From contig JACOSO010000044.1 in assembly GCA_016178785.1 (NCBI GenBank), positions 1-42,805 on the forward strand: a stretch of DNA of 42,805 nucleotides, read 5' to 3'. Both the position numbers and the translations under genes were made by a program. How positions within the stretch are numbered: the first letter of the stretch is position 1; each line of letters opens with the position of its first letter. The notes under the pieces were generated by a model. The model had not been told where the DNA came from. It worked only from the letters and a program-made list of their open reading frames with translations, and did not search any database. Shown here piece after piece: positions 1 to 8,026 of this stretch. Origin of the DNA: Bacteroidota bacterium (GTDB lineage Bacteria; Bacteroidota; Bacteroidia; Cytophagales; Cyclobacteriaceae).

Positions 1-1404
1 CCTCAGGTTCCATCCCATGTGGTGGGAGACAGTCTGAGATTACGTCAGGTGCTGATCAATCTTGTCGGCAATGCCATTAAATTCACTCACCAGGGAGAGA
101 TTTTTTTAAGCGTGCAAAAGAAAAATAGTAATGGAACAATCGTTGAATTGTTATTTGAAGTAAGAGATACAGGCATAGGTATAGCGGAAGATAAACTTGA
201 GCGTCTTTTCAAATCTTTTTCACAGGTAGATTCTTCAACTACCCGCAAGTATGGTGGTACGGGATTAGGCCTGGCCATTTCAGAGAAGTTAATTGCATTA
301 ATGGGTGGCCAAATACAGGTGCAGAGCAAGCTGGACAAAGGCACAAAATTCATATTCAACATAATAGTGGCAGTAAGTCAACATTCGGGGGAGACCAAGT
401 TGAATTTGAACCTTGAGGATGTTGATGGGAAACGCATTCTGGTAGTAGATGATAACGAAACAAATCGCATTATCCTCAAAAATCAACTGGAACAATGGAA
501 GCTCATTCCGGTTCTGGCGGCTTCAGGTAAAGAAGCTACTCTGATCTTATCTGCCCAATCTGACTTTGACCTGATCATCACAGATATGCAAATGCCTGAG
601 ATGGACGGCATCCACCTGGCCCTGCACGTTCGGAAACAATTTAACATACCGGTTCTTTTGCTGAGTTCAATGGGTGATGAGCGCGCGAAGCAATATGGTG
701 ATCTCTTCTGCGCTTTATTGACAAAGCCTGTTAAACAGCAAATTCTTTACACTCACATTTTTAGCCAACTCAGGCAAAAAGGAAAACCGGTTCTGGAAGC
801 GCCTGTTGAAAACAAAAAGCTATCGGAGGATTTTTCACAGGAGCATCCATTAAGCATACTGGTTGCTGAAGATAATCCGGTGAACCAGAAACTGGCAGAG
901 CGCGTGTTAGTCAAATTGGGGTATCAGCCGGATTTCGCATTGAATGGATTAAAAGCGCTGGAAGCGGTTGACCGGAAAAATTATGATCTGATTTTCATGG
1001 ACGTTCAGATGCCAGAAATGGACGGACTTGAAGCCACGCGACTGATCAGATGCAACCGACCTGCGCAACCGATAATCATAGCCATGACGGCCAATGCGAT
1101 GCAAGGCGACAGAGAAATTTGTCTGCAGGCAGGAATGAATGACTATATCAGCAAGCCGATAAAATTTGATGACTTAATTATCCTTCTTCAAAAATGGGCA
1201 TCGCAGGGAAGGGGTTTTCCTCCATCAGCTTCATCGCGAAATGTTCTGATCGCACCGGCCCTCACTAATATTCTCCTCAACTCATCGAGATCATTATCCC
1301 AACCACCCAAATGTTTTTTCAGTGTTTCAAAAGAGCGGTCAGTATATCCCTTATGTTTTAAGAAATGTTTTGCTGTTCGCTCAGCCATGGTATCTCTCTT
1401 GTAG
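1..1404 (+). CDS. Hybrid sensor histidine kinase/response regulator, 5'-truncated
   Basis: The reading frame is open from base 1, so the sensor and dimerisation parts lie outside the window. What remains starts in the HATPase N-box (LINLVGNAIKF), followed by the G1 box DTGIGI and G2 box GGTGLGLAI. Two receiver domains follow, at about 420-760 (VVDDNETN, phosphoacceptor ITDMQMPEMDG, SS and KP motifs) and 850-1190 (VAEDNPVNQ, MDVQMPEMDG, AMTANAM, SKPIK). The expected role is autophosphorylation on a His outside the window and relay to the receivers, as in BarA/RpfC-like hybrid kinases. The receiver fold should end near base 1197 (LLQKWA). The last 65-70 codons run antisense through the minus-strand gene at 1188-1511 and resemble no domain, so the true 3' end may be altered. 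No Hpt domain is present. Confidence 0.93.
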   Translation, partial: PQVPSHVVGDSLRLRQVLINLVGNAIKFTHQGEIFLSVQKKNSNGTIVELLFEVRDTGIGIAEDKLERLFKSFSQVDSSTTRKYGGTGLGLAISEKLIALMGGQIQVQSKLDKGTKFIFNIIVAVSQHSGETKLNLNLEDVDGKRILVVDDNETNRIILKNQLEQWKLIPVLAASGKEATLILSAQSDFDLIITDMQMPEMDGIHLALHVRKQFNIPVLLLSSMGDERAKQYGDLFCALLTKPVKQQILYTHIFSQLRQKGKPVLEAPVENKKLSEDFSQEHPLSILVAEDNPVNQKLAERVLVKLGYQPDFALNGLKALEAVDRKNYDLIFMDVQMPEMDGLEATRLIRCNRPAQPIIIAMTANAMQGDREICLQAGMNDYISKPIKFDDLIILLQKWASQGRGFPPSASSRNVLIAPALTNILLNSSRSLSQPPKCFFSVSKERSVYPLCFKKCFAVRSAMVSLL

Positions 1405-1511
1405 GCCATTAACTGCTGATGAAAAACCAAATAAGAAATAACTCCCGTTACCACCGATGGAATTGCCGCGATGAGCAACACTTGAACAAAAGTCAAACTG
1501 TCTGGATGCAT
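1188..1511 (-). CDS. Small membrane-anchored protein, possibly with altered C-terminus
   Basis: A 107-residue protein. One hydrophobic helix near residues 7-28 (FVQVLLIAAIPSVVTGVISY) is followed by a charged helical domain with the run LGGWDNDLDELRRILVRAGAIRTFRD. This looks like a conserved Bacteroidota membrane-anchored protein with no named function. The last 15 residues (ADGGKPLPCDAHF region) are low in helix character and fall where the convergent kinase frame loses its receiver domain, so the tail may not be ancestral. It overlaps the kinase 3' end by 217 bp, far more than any other gene pair in the window. It lies 58 bp downstream of the start of the next minus-strand gene's 3' end and may be transcribed separately. 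Confidence 0.72.
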   Translation of the reverse strand: MHPDSLTFVQVLLIAAIPSVVTGVISYLVFHQQLMAYKRDTMAERTAKHFLKHKGYTDRSFETLKKHLGGWDNDLDELRRILVRAGAIRTFRDEADGGKPLPCDAHF

Positions 1512-1569
1512 ATGACTAATTTAGATTAAGGTTCGTTTTTAATTTTTTTTCGTTCTTATTAACTGTCAC

Positions 1570-2241
1570 TTACTTTTTACTCAACGCAAGTATATCCGTC
1601 ACTTCAAGGATTTGCTTATTGTATCCTTTCGTAACGGCATTGACCATCGCATTGCCAACGTCTTCCAATTTGCAAATAAACTTGGGGGCAACCAGCCTAA
1701 TCAGGGGAATAAGCCAACCCAGGTATTTATAAAAGCTCAGTGTATTCTTTAATCCTTTCAGTGGCTCCATCACACCCGGTCTGAAATTATACGCGCGCTT
1801 GAAATGCATTTTCATCAACTCATTTTCTGTTTTGCCCTTGACACGCGCCCACATCGATTTTCCTTTCTCCGAGCTGTCCGTGCTCGCCCCTGAAATGTAG
1901 CAGAACGTCATGCCGGGATTGTGCTTCAGCAAGGTCTGTGCAAAATTGGTAGTAAGTGAATAGGTGAGTTTGTAATAGTCATCTTCTTTCATTCCTACTG
2001 AAGAAACGCCAAGACAAAAGAAACAAGCATCATAAGCACTCAACTGCGACTCAATAGCCGACAGATTAAAAAAATCTCCATGAATGATCTCCTTTAGTTT
2101 GGGGTGAGTAGTGCCACAGGGTCTTCTGCCGACTACCAACACAGCTTCGACATCCTCACGCAGCAGGCAAACATGCAGTACACCTTCGCCCACCATGCCA
2201 GATGCACCTGTGACGATGACTTTGATCTTTTGATTATTCAT
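1570..2241 (-). CDS. NAD(P)-binding SDR-like oxidoreductase/epimerase
   Basis: A 223-residue Rossmann protein of the atypical short-chain dehydrogenase type. The glycine motif TGASGMVGEG at residues 11-20 binds NAD(P). A CLGVSS stretch near residue 77 and SGAST near 118 correspond to the strands before the active site. The usual YxxxK is here WARVK (MWARVKGKTE), with Trp in place of Tyr. A substituted Tyr is not rare in YbjT/HTATIP2-like proteins and suggests a binding or atypical catalytic role. The C-terminus carries FRPGVMEP, a typical substrate-pocket segment. The substrate is unknown. A second member of the same broad family lies at 26204-26845 and keeps the Tyr. Confidence 0.85.
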   Translation of the reverse strand: MNNQKIKVIVTGASGMVGEGVLHVCLLREDVEAVLVVGRRPCGTTHPKLKEIIHGDFFNLSAIESQLSAYDACFFCLGVSSVGMKEDDYYKLTYSLTTNFAQTLLKHNPGMTFCYISGASTDSSEKGKSMWARVKGKTENELMKMHFKRAYNFRPGVMEPLKGLKNTLSFYKYLGWLIPLIRLVAPKFICKLEDVGNAMVNAVTKGYNKQILEVTDILALSKK

Positions 2242-2351
2242 AGCGGTAATTTGACAAAAATGATTTTAAAATCCTCTTTCTTTCGGTTGTCGAGGAAGCA
2301 GGAGAATCTCCATTATCAAAAGACTTCGAGCAAGTTATTTTCATTAAAACC

Positions 2352-2377
2352 ATATTACATTTTATAAAATGTAATAT
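2352..2377. promoter_or_regulatory. Perfect 26-bp palindrome, candidate operator
   Basis: The arms ATATTACATTTTA (2352-2364) and TAAAATGTAATAT (2365-2377) are exact reverse complements with no spacer. The palindrome lies in an AT-rich stretch about 80 bp upstream of the 76-aa gene, and more AT alternation (ATATACATATATAAATATAT) follows. A dimeric repressor could bind here, or the site could form a cruciform. It is the only obvious regulatory element of the two-gene insert. Function is inferred from symmetry and position. Confidence 0.5.
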
Positions 2378-2459
2378 ACATATATAAATATATTTTAATT
2401 CTATTTGTTTATTTGAAATTTATTGTCTTAGTTTACATCGAGAATGTCAGGAAATAAGA

Positions 2460-2690
2460 ATGAAGAAATCAACAAGAAGAGAACGATTTGAAAAGGTCGC
2501 AGCCAAGCGAACACAAAAAATTTTGGATTTATTGGATATCCTAGGCAATTGCTCTAACAGAAGTAATTATGAATTCGCAGACGAAGATGTTCGTAAAATG
2601 TTTTCAGCAATTGAAAACAAAACAAAACATATAAAGGCATCTTTCGGACATGCAATTGATCGGGAAGAAAAAAACAAGTTTAAGTTTTAA
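2460..2690 (+). CDS. Small basic helical protein paired with GHKL ATPase
   Basis: A 76-residue protein rich in Lys and Arg, with start MKKSTRRERFEKVAAKRTQK and a central part that alternates hydrophobic positions as in helices (ILDLLDILGNCSNRSNYEF). The central part ends with ADEDVRKMFSAIE. This pattern, RERF..VA..RTQKIL..L..L..CSN.SNYE....DV.KMF.AI, recalls small proteins seen on mobile elements of Firmicutes and Bacteroidota, but I cannot name a Pfam family. No signal peptide or membrane segment is seen. The stop is 4 bp before the ATG of the ATPase, so the two genes are almost certainly cotranscribed and translationally linked. Base composition is AT-rich like its partner and unlike the flanks. 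A role as partner or regulator of the ATPase is inference. Confidence 0.75.
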   Translation: MKKSTRRERFEKVAAKRTQKILDLLDILGNCSNRSNYEFADEDVRKMFSAIENKTKHIKASFGHAIDREEKNKFKF

Positions 2691-2694
2691 CACT

Positions 2695-5097
2695 ATGGAA
2701 CAATTATTTTGGGATTTATACAATTCCAACTCTGAAGAAGAATTGAGTTTCATCTTTGAAAAAAACAAAATTCTTAAAAATCCAAAAAATTGGAAACCAT
2801 ATGGTGGAAGGACCGGGAACTTTGGAACATTTGAAAGCCAGCAAAATCACCCAGTCCCAGCTTTGATCGAGAAGATTACAAACTCAATCGATGCAATCCT
2901 TATTAAAGAATGTAAGCTAAAAGGTATCGACCCCAAATCTACAGACGCTCCTAAAACTATGAGTGAAGCAGTTGAACTATTTTACAACGTCAAGAATGGC
3001 GAAATCGGTGAACTTTCTCAAACTGATAGAAGAAAATTAGCAGAGAATATTCAGTTAATTGCCGTTGGGGATAGGATCCAACCGTCTCTGGTAATCTATG
3101 ACGATGGAGAGGGGCAAAATCCTGAAGATTTTGAAAACACTTTTTTGTCACTTCATGCAAACAATAAAACCAGTATTCATTTTGTTCAAGGAAAATATAA
3201 CATGGGATCAACTGGCGCAGTTGTTTTCTGTGGAGACAACAAATTTCAACTTATAGCTTCAAAGAGAAACACAGCACTCAATGGCGAGAACGACAAAAAC
3301 TTTGGGTTCACTCTTGTAAGAAGGCATCCTTTAACACTACAAGAAGAATCGGAATATGGAAGAGCAACTTGGTACGAATATTTTTCTCCGAATGACAGCA
3401 TAGCTTCATTCGAGATTAAAGAACTTGATTTAGGATTGTTTAATCGGAAATTTATTTCCGGAAGTATTGTAAAACTTTATTCTTATCAACTCCCAAGAGG
3501 GTCTCGTTCTGATGTAACGCTTGACTTATGGCGTGATTTAAACCAATACATGTATCACCTACCGTTGCCAATTAGCGTTTACGAGAAAAGAGATTATGCT
3601 GGTAAAACTCCCAACAAACTTGTTCTGGGCAACAGGACGAGAATTACGATTGATAGTCGTGATCTGGTTGCTCAAATTGTTTCATTTAATATTCCTAAGG
3701 AATCTGGCCTGGGAGAAATCCCTATTGAAGTAATTATTTTCAAAAACGATGTTGATCATGGAGAATTTATTAAGAACAAGTCGATAATATTTACAAAAAA
3801 TGGTCAGGTTCACGGTTACGAAGGTCAATCCTTCATTTCTCAATCACTGGGGTTTTCTTTGCTAAAAAAATATACGCTCATTCATGTCGATTGCACAAAT
3901 ATTCCCACGACAAAGAGTCAAGATATTTTCATGTCTAACCGCACGCATTTAAAGTATGGAACAAAAGCGACTGAGCTTTTGATAGATACAATTACTGATG
4001 TTCTTAAACGAAGCAGTGAGCTTCGAAAATTAAATAACGATCGGAGAAATTCTTTACTTCAAGATTCTGGCTCTGATAAAGATTTGTTAGAAAAGTTTCT
4101 CTCTAAGCTGCCTGTAGATAAAGATGTAATTGAACTCTTGAAAAGAGATGGTTCGTTGAATTTTTTAAAACAATCGGGCAATAAAATAAACTCCAATGGT
4201 CATCAAGCTGACCGAAAAAAGTTGAATAGGTTTCCATCAATCTTCAAGTTGAATTTGAAAAAAGACAATGAAGGAAAAACTTATAGAACAATTCCTTTGA
4301 ATTCTCACGGAAGCGTTACAATTGAGACTGATGTTGAGAATGATTATCTATTCCGACCGAGTGACAAAGGGAAATTTGAAATTCAAATCCTTCAAAGGAG
4401 GAATAAGAAAGATGGGCTTGCTGACCCAACTCAAAAGTCAAATCCAAATGTAGTAACGGATATTTTAACGATTAACAGAGAAGGTCCAGTGGATGGTACA
4501 ATTAAATTATTGATTGAACCAAACGCAAAGGCAAAGGTTGGCGATGAGGTTCAAATCAGAGCCATTTTGAGTTCACCGGGAAAAGATTTTGAGTGCGTTT
4601 TCGATGTAAAGGTCGATGAAGAGATTAGCAAACCTCAGGAAAAAGCGAGTAAACCAACAGAAACATTTCCAAATCTTCCAACGCCTCGTAAGGCCTTTGA
4701 GAAAGCAGAGGACGAAAATTCTATTTCATGGAGTTCTCCTGAATTAAATTGGACCGGTAATGACATTGTGAAAGTAATAACGTCAAATGATAACAATAGT
4801 GAATTAATGGTTGATGGAATTGTTGTCAATATGGATTCATTTGTGCTAAAAAACTTTCTTTCAAAGAATAGAATCACCAATGAAAGGGAAATTCTTTTTA
4901 ACAAAGACAAATACTTTTTGTCAATCTACCTTCATTCACTTTTCCTCTTTAGTATACTCTCAAAAATGAGGAGGGAAGATGAAAAACTAAAGTTGATTGA
5001 GGTTGATGAATTCATTTCCTCAATGATTAAACCTTATTCAAGTTTCTTGATGTATGAGAACTATCACATCACAAACATGGCTTTTGAGGGAGAATAA
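2695..5097 (+). CDS. Large GHKL-fold ATPase (Hsp90/MutL-like), possible defence protein
   Basis: An 800-residue protein. I chose ATG 2695, just after the upstream stop, over ATG 2650, which would overlap the small gene. The Bergerat ATP-binding motifs are clear: the N-box ALIEKITNSIDA (Glu59, Asn63, Asp66), the G1 box YDDGEGQ (residues 135-141) and the G2 lid GKYNMGSTGA (166-175). A transducer-like region follows to about residue 420, with a Ser/Asn/Arg turn SNRTHLK. A lysine-rich segment (480-570), a predicted beta-sandwich (about 600-665, VGDEVQIRAIL) and an alpha-helical C-terminus complete it. No nuclease, HTH or kinase domain is recognisable. Comparable stand-alone GHKL ATPases occur in restriction and other defence operons. 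Low GC and the small partner suggest horizontal gain. Biochemical function beyond ATP binding is unknown. Confidence 0.85.
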   Translation: MEQLFWDLYNSNSEEELSFIFEKNKILKNPKNWKPYGGRTGNFGTFESQQNHPVPALIEKITNSIDAILIKECKLKGIDPKSTDAPKTMSEAVELFYNVKNGEIGELSQTDRRKLAENIQLIAVGDRIQPSLVIYDDGEGQNPEDFENTFLSLHANNKTSIHFVQGKYNMGSTGAVVFCGDNKFQLIASKRNTALNGENDKNFGFTLVRRHPLTLQEESEYGRATWYEYFSPNDSIASFEIKELDLGLFNRKFISGSIVKLYSYQLPRGSRSDVTLDLWRDLNQYMYHLPLPISVYEKRDYAGKTPNKLVLGNRTRITIDSRDLVAQIVSFNIPKESGLGEIPIEVIIFKNDVDHGEFIKNKSIIFTKNGQVHGYEGQSFISQSLGFSLLKKYTLIHVDCTNIPTTKSQDIFMSNRTHLKYGTKATELLIDTITDVLKRSSELRKLNNDRRNSLLQDSGSDKDLLEKFLSKLPVDKDVIELLKRDGSLNFLKQSGNKINSNGHQADRKKLNRFPSIFKLNLKKDNEGKTYRTIPLNSHGSVTIETDVENDYLFRPSDKGKFEIQILQRRNKKDGLADPTQKSNPNVVTDILTINREGPVDGTIKLLIEPNAKAKVGDEVQIRAILSSPGKDFECVFDVKVDEEISKPQEKASKPTETFPNLPTPRKAFEKAEDENSISWSSPELNWTGNDIVKVITSNDNNSELMVDGIVVNMDSFVLKNFLSKNRITNEREILFNKDKYFLSIYLHSLFLFSILSKMRREDEKLKLIEVDEFISSMIKPYSSFLMYENYHITNMAFEGE

Positions 5098-5257
5098 CGG
5101 TATGCCTGTTACGTCAGGTTCGGTCAGACGATTTCTAAAGGGAAGCATGCAAGTTTCCATTACTTATCCATCACTAACCTTAAGGTATATTAACAATTAC
5201 TTCATCACATCGGTATGGGCTAATCTTATTTTTGATATTCAATCAACCCACATCATT

Positions 5258-5632
5258 ATGACAACGCAAGTAAAAACCATGACCACCCAGGAGGTCGCTG
5301 ATCGTTTCTATGAACTGTCTCAGCAGGGAAATTTTGAACAGATTCAAAATGAGCTTTTTGATGAGAATGTAAAGAGCCTCGAGCCTGCCAACTCGAATTG
5401 GCAAAGTGTGCACGGCCTTGACAAAGTAAAAGAGAAAGCCAAACAATGGCAGACCATGGTTGAAGAAGTGCATGGCGGGTACTCCAACAAACCCCAGGTT
5501 GCCGGCAACTTTTTTGTTTGCATCATGGGCATGGATGTCACACTTAAAGGTCAGCCCCGGTGGAAAATGGATGAGGTGGCCGTGTATGAAGTGAAAGAGG
5601 GAAAAATAATCTTAGAGCAATTCTTCTTCTGA
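5258..5632 (+). CDS. SnoaL-like NTF2-fold protein
   Basis: A 124-residue protein. The upstream frame stays open to 5054, but the leading part overlaps the ATPase end and looks non-coding, so the start was set at ATG 5258 (MTTQVKTMTTQEVADRF). The pattern fits the SnoaL/NTF2 cone fold: a long first helix (EVADRFYELSQQGNFEQIQ), then a segment with VHGLDKVKEKAKQW, and strands with MDVTLKGQ and EVAVYEVKEGKIILEQFFF. This fold includes cyclases, isomerases and many non-catalytic ligand binders. No catalytic residues can be assigned. A hairpin followed by a T-run at 5671-5695 would end its transcript. Confidence 0.85.
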   Translation: MTTQVKTMTTQEVADRFYELSQQGNFEQIQNELFDENVKSLEPANSNWQSVHGLDKVKEKAKQWQTMVEEVHGGYSNKPQVAGNFFVCIMGMDVTLKGQPRWKMDEVAVYEVKEGKIILEQFFF

Positions 5633-5670
5633 TCGTTTAGCAAAAGCTTCAAACCATTATAGTTTAAAAG

Positions 5671-5695
5671 AGTCGGGCAAGTTCCGGCTTTTTTT
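5671..5695 (+). terminator. Rho-independent terminator after SnoaL-like gene
   Basis: The stem AGTCGG/CCGGCT (5671-5676 with 5684-5689, one G-T pair) has a 7-nt loop and is followed by a T-run. It lies 38 bp after the stop and before the next gene. Confidence 0.6.
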
Positions 5696-5768
5696 ATGCT
5701 AACGAGGTATGTCTACGAAAATTTCCGGTATTGCTTCTCGATAAAAAGTATTTAATTAAATTCAATAC

Positions 5769-7130
5769 ATGAAAAATCTACTTCTCCTTTTCTTTCTAGC
5801 CCCGGTTTTAATTCAGGCGCAGAACCCAGTCGATTCGCGCCAGCAGGAAATTGTAATTCGCTCGGTCAATGTGGTGCCCATGGATCGTGAAACGATTCTT
5901 GAAAACTACGATGTGGTCATCAAAGATGGAAAAATCAAAGCCATAGTCCCTTCTCAAAGTATAAAACTTGACAATACGGCTGCACTTATTGATGGAAAGG
6001 GAAAGTATCTGATCCCGGGGCTTGCCGAAATGCACGCGCACGTTCCACCCATTGATGATATCAATCCGATGAAAGAAGTGTTGATGCTGTATGCACTCAA
6101 CGGCATCACCACTATCCGCGGCATGCTGGGCCATCCGAAACATCTTGAGCTGAGAAAAAAAATTGCCGAGGAAAAAATTATGGGGCCAACGTTATATACC
6201 TCAGGGCCTTCCTTTAATGGCAATACGGTCAAGACCGAAGAAGAAGGAATAAAAAAAGTGAAAGAACAAAAAGAAGCCGGCTACGATTTTCTTAAGCTCC
6301 ATCCGGGCTTGTCGCGCGCAAATTTTGATGCCATTGTGAAGACAGCCAATGAAGTGAAGATTCCATTCGCTGGTCACGTCTCATGGGAAGTAGGCATTTG
6401 GCATGCGATCGAATCAAATTACAAATCCATTGATCACCTCGATGCCTTTGTGGAAGGACTCGTGCCTGATATCGCCAACATAAAAGAACCCGATGCCGGG
6501 TTCATGGGAATTTATATTGCCAACCAAGCAGATGAATCAATCATTCCAAAATTAGTGACAGGACTTCGCGATCATCAGGTTTGGGTCGTACCTACACAAG
6601 CGTTGGCCGAGCGATGGCTGTCAGCAGTTATGACTACAGCCGAATGTACTGTAGCACCGGAGATGAAATACATAGACGCAACCACCGCCAAGAAATGGGC
6701 CGATGCGAAAGACGGATCGATGAATGACGCGAGATATAAGAAGGAAAACTTTGACCATTTCCTGAAGCTCCGCAGAAAGTTGATTTATGAATGTCAGAAA
6801 AACGGAGTGGGAATGTTGTTGGGCTCAGATGCGCCACAAGTTTATAATGTGCCCGGCTTTTCCATTCATCACGAACTGCAATACATGGTCAATGCTGGTC
6901 TCACTCCTTTTGAGGCATTGCAAATGGGTACGGTAAATGTCGCTCGGTTTTTTAATCGTAACGATGCCGGCTCTATCAAAACCGGAAATGTTTCTGACCT
7001 TGTCCTCCTCAATGGAAATCCATTGACCGACATCAGTAATACTTCGCGCATCGAAGGTGTGATGCTTGGCGATCGCTGGTTATCAAAAGAATTTATTGCC
7101 AGTGAGCTTAAGAAATTAGTGAAGCAATAA
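5769..7130 (+). CDS. Secreted metal-dependent amidohydrolase
   Basis: A 453-residue protein with a signal peptide (MKNLLLLFFLAPVLIQAQ). It has the composite amidohydrolase fold, a beta-sandwich flanking a TIM barrel. Metal ligands visible are HAH (His89, His91 in GLAEMHAHVPP), Lys176 (FLKLHPG, likely carbamylated), His203 (GHVS), His223 (IDHLD) and Asp354 (LGSDAPQ). This is the binuclear subtype related to imidazolonepropionase-like and Xaa-Pro/prolidase-like family members. The C-terminus returns to the sandwich (GNVSDLVLLNGNPLTDI). The substrate is unknown; related enzymes hydrolyse cyclic amides or acylated dipeptides. The stop overlaps the next start (TAATG), giving translational coupling to the GNAT-like gene. 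A second, larger amidohydrolase is at 17939-19930. Confidence 0.93.
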   Translation: MKNLLLLFFLAPVLIQAQNPVDSRQQEIVIRSVNVVPMDRETILENYDVVIKDGKIKAIVPSQSIKLDNTAALIDGKGKYLIPGLAEMHAHVPPIDDINPMKEVLMLYALNGITTIRGMLGHPKHLELRKKIAEEKIMGPTLYTSGPSFNGNTVKTEEEGIKKVKEQKEAGYDFLKLHPGLSRANFDAIVKTANEVKIPFAGHVSWEVGIWHAIESNYKSIDHLDAFVEGLVPDIANIKEPDAGFMGIYIANQADESIIPKLVTGLRDHQVWVVPTQALAERWLSAVMTTAECTVAPEMKYIDATTAKKWADAKDGSMNDARYKKENFDHFLKLRRKLIYECQKNGVGMLLGSDAPQVYNVPGFSIHHELQYMVNAGLTPFEALQMGTVNVARFFNRNDAGSIKTGNVSDLVLLNGNPLTDISNTSRIEGVMLGDRWLSKEFIASELKKLVKQ

Positions 7131-7429
7131 TGGATGAAATACAACTGAAGCTTGAGCCTAATGGGCAAGGCGCGTTTGTTATTGAACATGAAGGAGAGCG
7201 ATTAGCCGAAATGGTAATCGCTGTTGACAAGCAAAACGTAACGGTGTATCACACCGAGGTTTCTGAGAAGTTGAAGGGTCAGGGTGTGGCTTCTAAACTT
7301 CTCGCAGCGATGGTAGACCATGCGCGCAAGCATCAACTGAAAGTAATTGCCCTTTGTCCATTTGTAACCGCACAGTTTAAAAGGCATCCTGAATTGTATG
7401 CAGATGTGTGGAATCAGAATTGGCATTAA
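7130..7429 (+). CDS. Short GNAT-like N-acetyltransferase (COG2388 type)
   Basis: A 99-residue protein of the small, YjdJ-like GNAT subgroup. It has the strand pair NVTVYHTEVSEKLKGQGVASKLLAAMVDHAR, in which G-Q-G-V-A is the acetyl-CoA pyrophosphate loop, followed by VIALCPFVTAQFKRHPEL near the end. The length is normal for this subgroup, which lacks the full GNAT N- and C-terminal arms. Its ATG overlaps the stop of the amidohydrolase by one base, so it is translated from the same message. The acceptor is unknown. A large repeat-bounded intergenic element begins 2 bp after the stop. Confidence 0.88.
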   Translation: MDEIQLKLEPNGQGAFVIEHEGERLAEMVIAVDKQNVTVYHTEVSEKLKGQGVASKLLAAMVDHARKHQLKVIALCPFVTAQFKRHPELYADVWNQNWH

Positions 7430-7570
7430 GTTTCGTCAGGTCTTTCGACTGTAGCCGTCAAGCTAACGGGATAGACTTGTGCCATGATTGGTGGCTCAGC
7501 ATTTGGTTTGATGCAGATGCGCGACTAACAGCTCGAATTTCTTTGTTGTTGCGTGCTCGCGCGAACATAA

Positions 7571-7612
7571 ACTCAGAGAGACTCGATCGCAGGCGATCGA
7601 GTCTCTCTGAGT
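7571..7612. repeat. Perfect 20-bp inverted repeat (hairpin) with 2-nt centre
   Basis: Arm 7571-7590 (starts ACTCAGAG, ends GATCGC) is the exact reverse complement of 7593-7612, with AG between them. As RNA it would be a very stable hairpin on either strand. It lacks a directly following T-run on the plus strand, so it is not a classical terminator. Confidence 0.85.
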
Positions 7613-7617
7613 CGTTC

Positions 7618-7665
7618 TTTTTGCTTTTCTCTTTGAACCGCTAGCGGTCAAAGAGAAAAGCAAAA
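7618..7665. repeat. Long near-perfect hairpin centred on CTAG
   Basis: The left arm TTTGCTTTTCTCTTTG plus AACCGC pairs with GCGGT plus CAAAGAGAAAAGCAAA; a single extra A is bulged in the left arm. The centre CCGCTAGCGG is itself a palindrome. It sits 8 bp after the preceding hairpin. Confidence 0.8.
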
Positions 7666-8026
7666 GATGCATAGCGCGGACCACATGTTATTTCTTTGAA
7701 CAGAATCAGGAGCCGCGCTCCGGTACCCCTTAGTTCGCAGCAGCTTGGTTAGACGGCACTACATTGCTTAGCTTGACGGCCAATGTCGTTTAGTTAGCGA
7801 AGCAATTCAAAATTCCAGATTTAAAATTCAAAATCAGCTTAGTCCAACAATGTTGAATCTTGAATTTTAAATCTTGAATCAATGTCGTTAACTGGGAATC
7901 CTTTATTTGCAAACCCCTCAACTTAACGACATCGCCTTGACGGCTACGGTCGAAAGACCTAACGAATTTCTAAGGTAATGCGAGTCATGACTTTCGTTTC
8001 TAATGCGCAGGCTCTTGAATACTACA

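Larger units (their letters stand above)
7431..7966. repeat. Inverted-repeat-bounded, hairpin-rich intergenic element
   Basis: About 536 bp with no convincing gene. The ends are inverted repeats: 7432-7462 and 7936-7966 match as reverse complements at 29 of 31 positions. Inside are a 20-bp perfect stem at 7571-7612, a 20-odd-bp stem at about 7618-7665, an AT-rich 15-bp stem at 7817-7874, and direct copies of CAATGTCGTT at 7781 and 7880. The motif CTTGACGGC occurs in both terminal arms and again near 7771. No transposase is present, so it could be a non-autonomous element, a structured RNA or a decayed relic. It occupies most of the 597-bp gap between the GNAT-like and OsmC genes. Confidence 0.7.

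Noticed and set aside
2650..2694. Earlier ATG (2650) for the GHKL ATPase
   Set aside because: It would overlap the small gene by 41 bp and adds residues with no relation to the fold; ATG 2695 directly after the upstream stop is more plausible.
7408..7644. 78-codon open frame entering the hairpin element
   Set aside because: Its sequence is dictated by the inverted repeats and resembles no protein.
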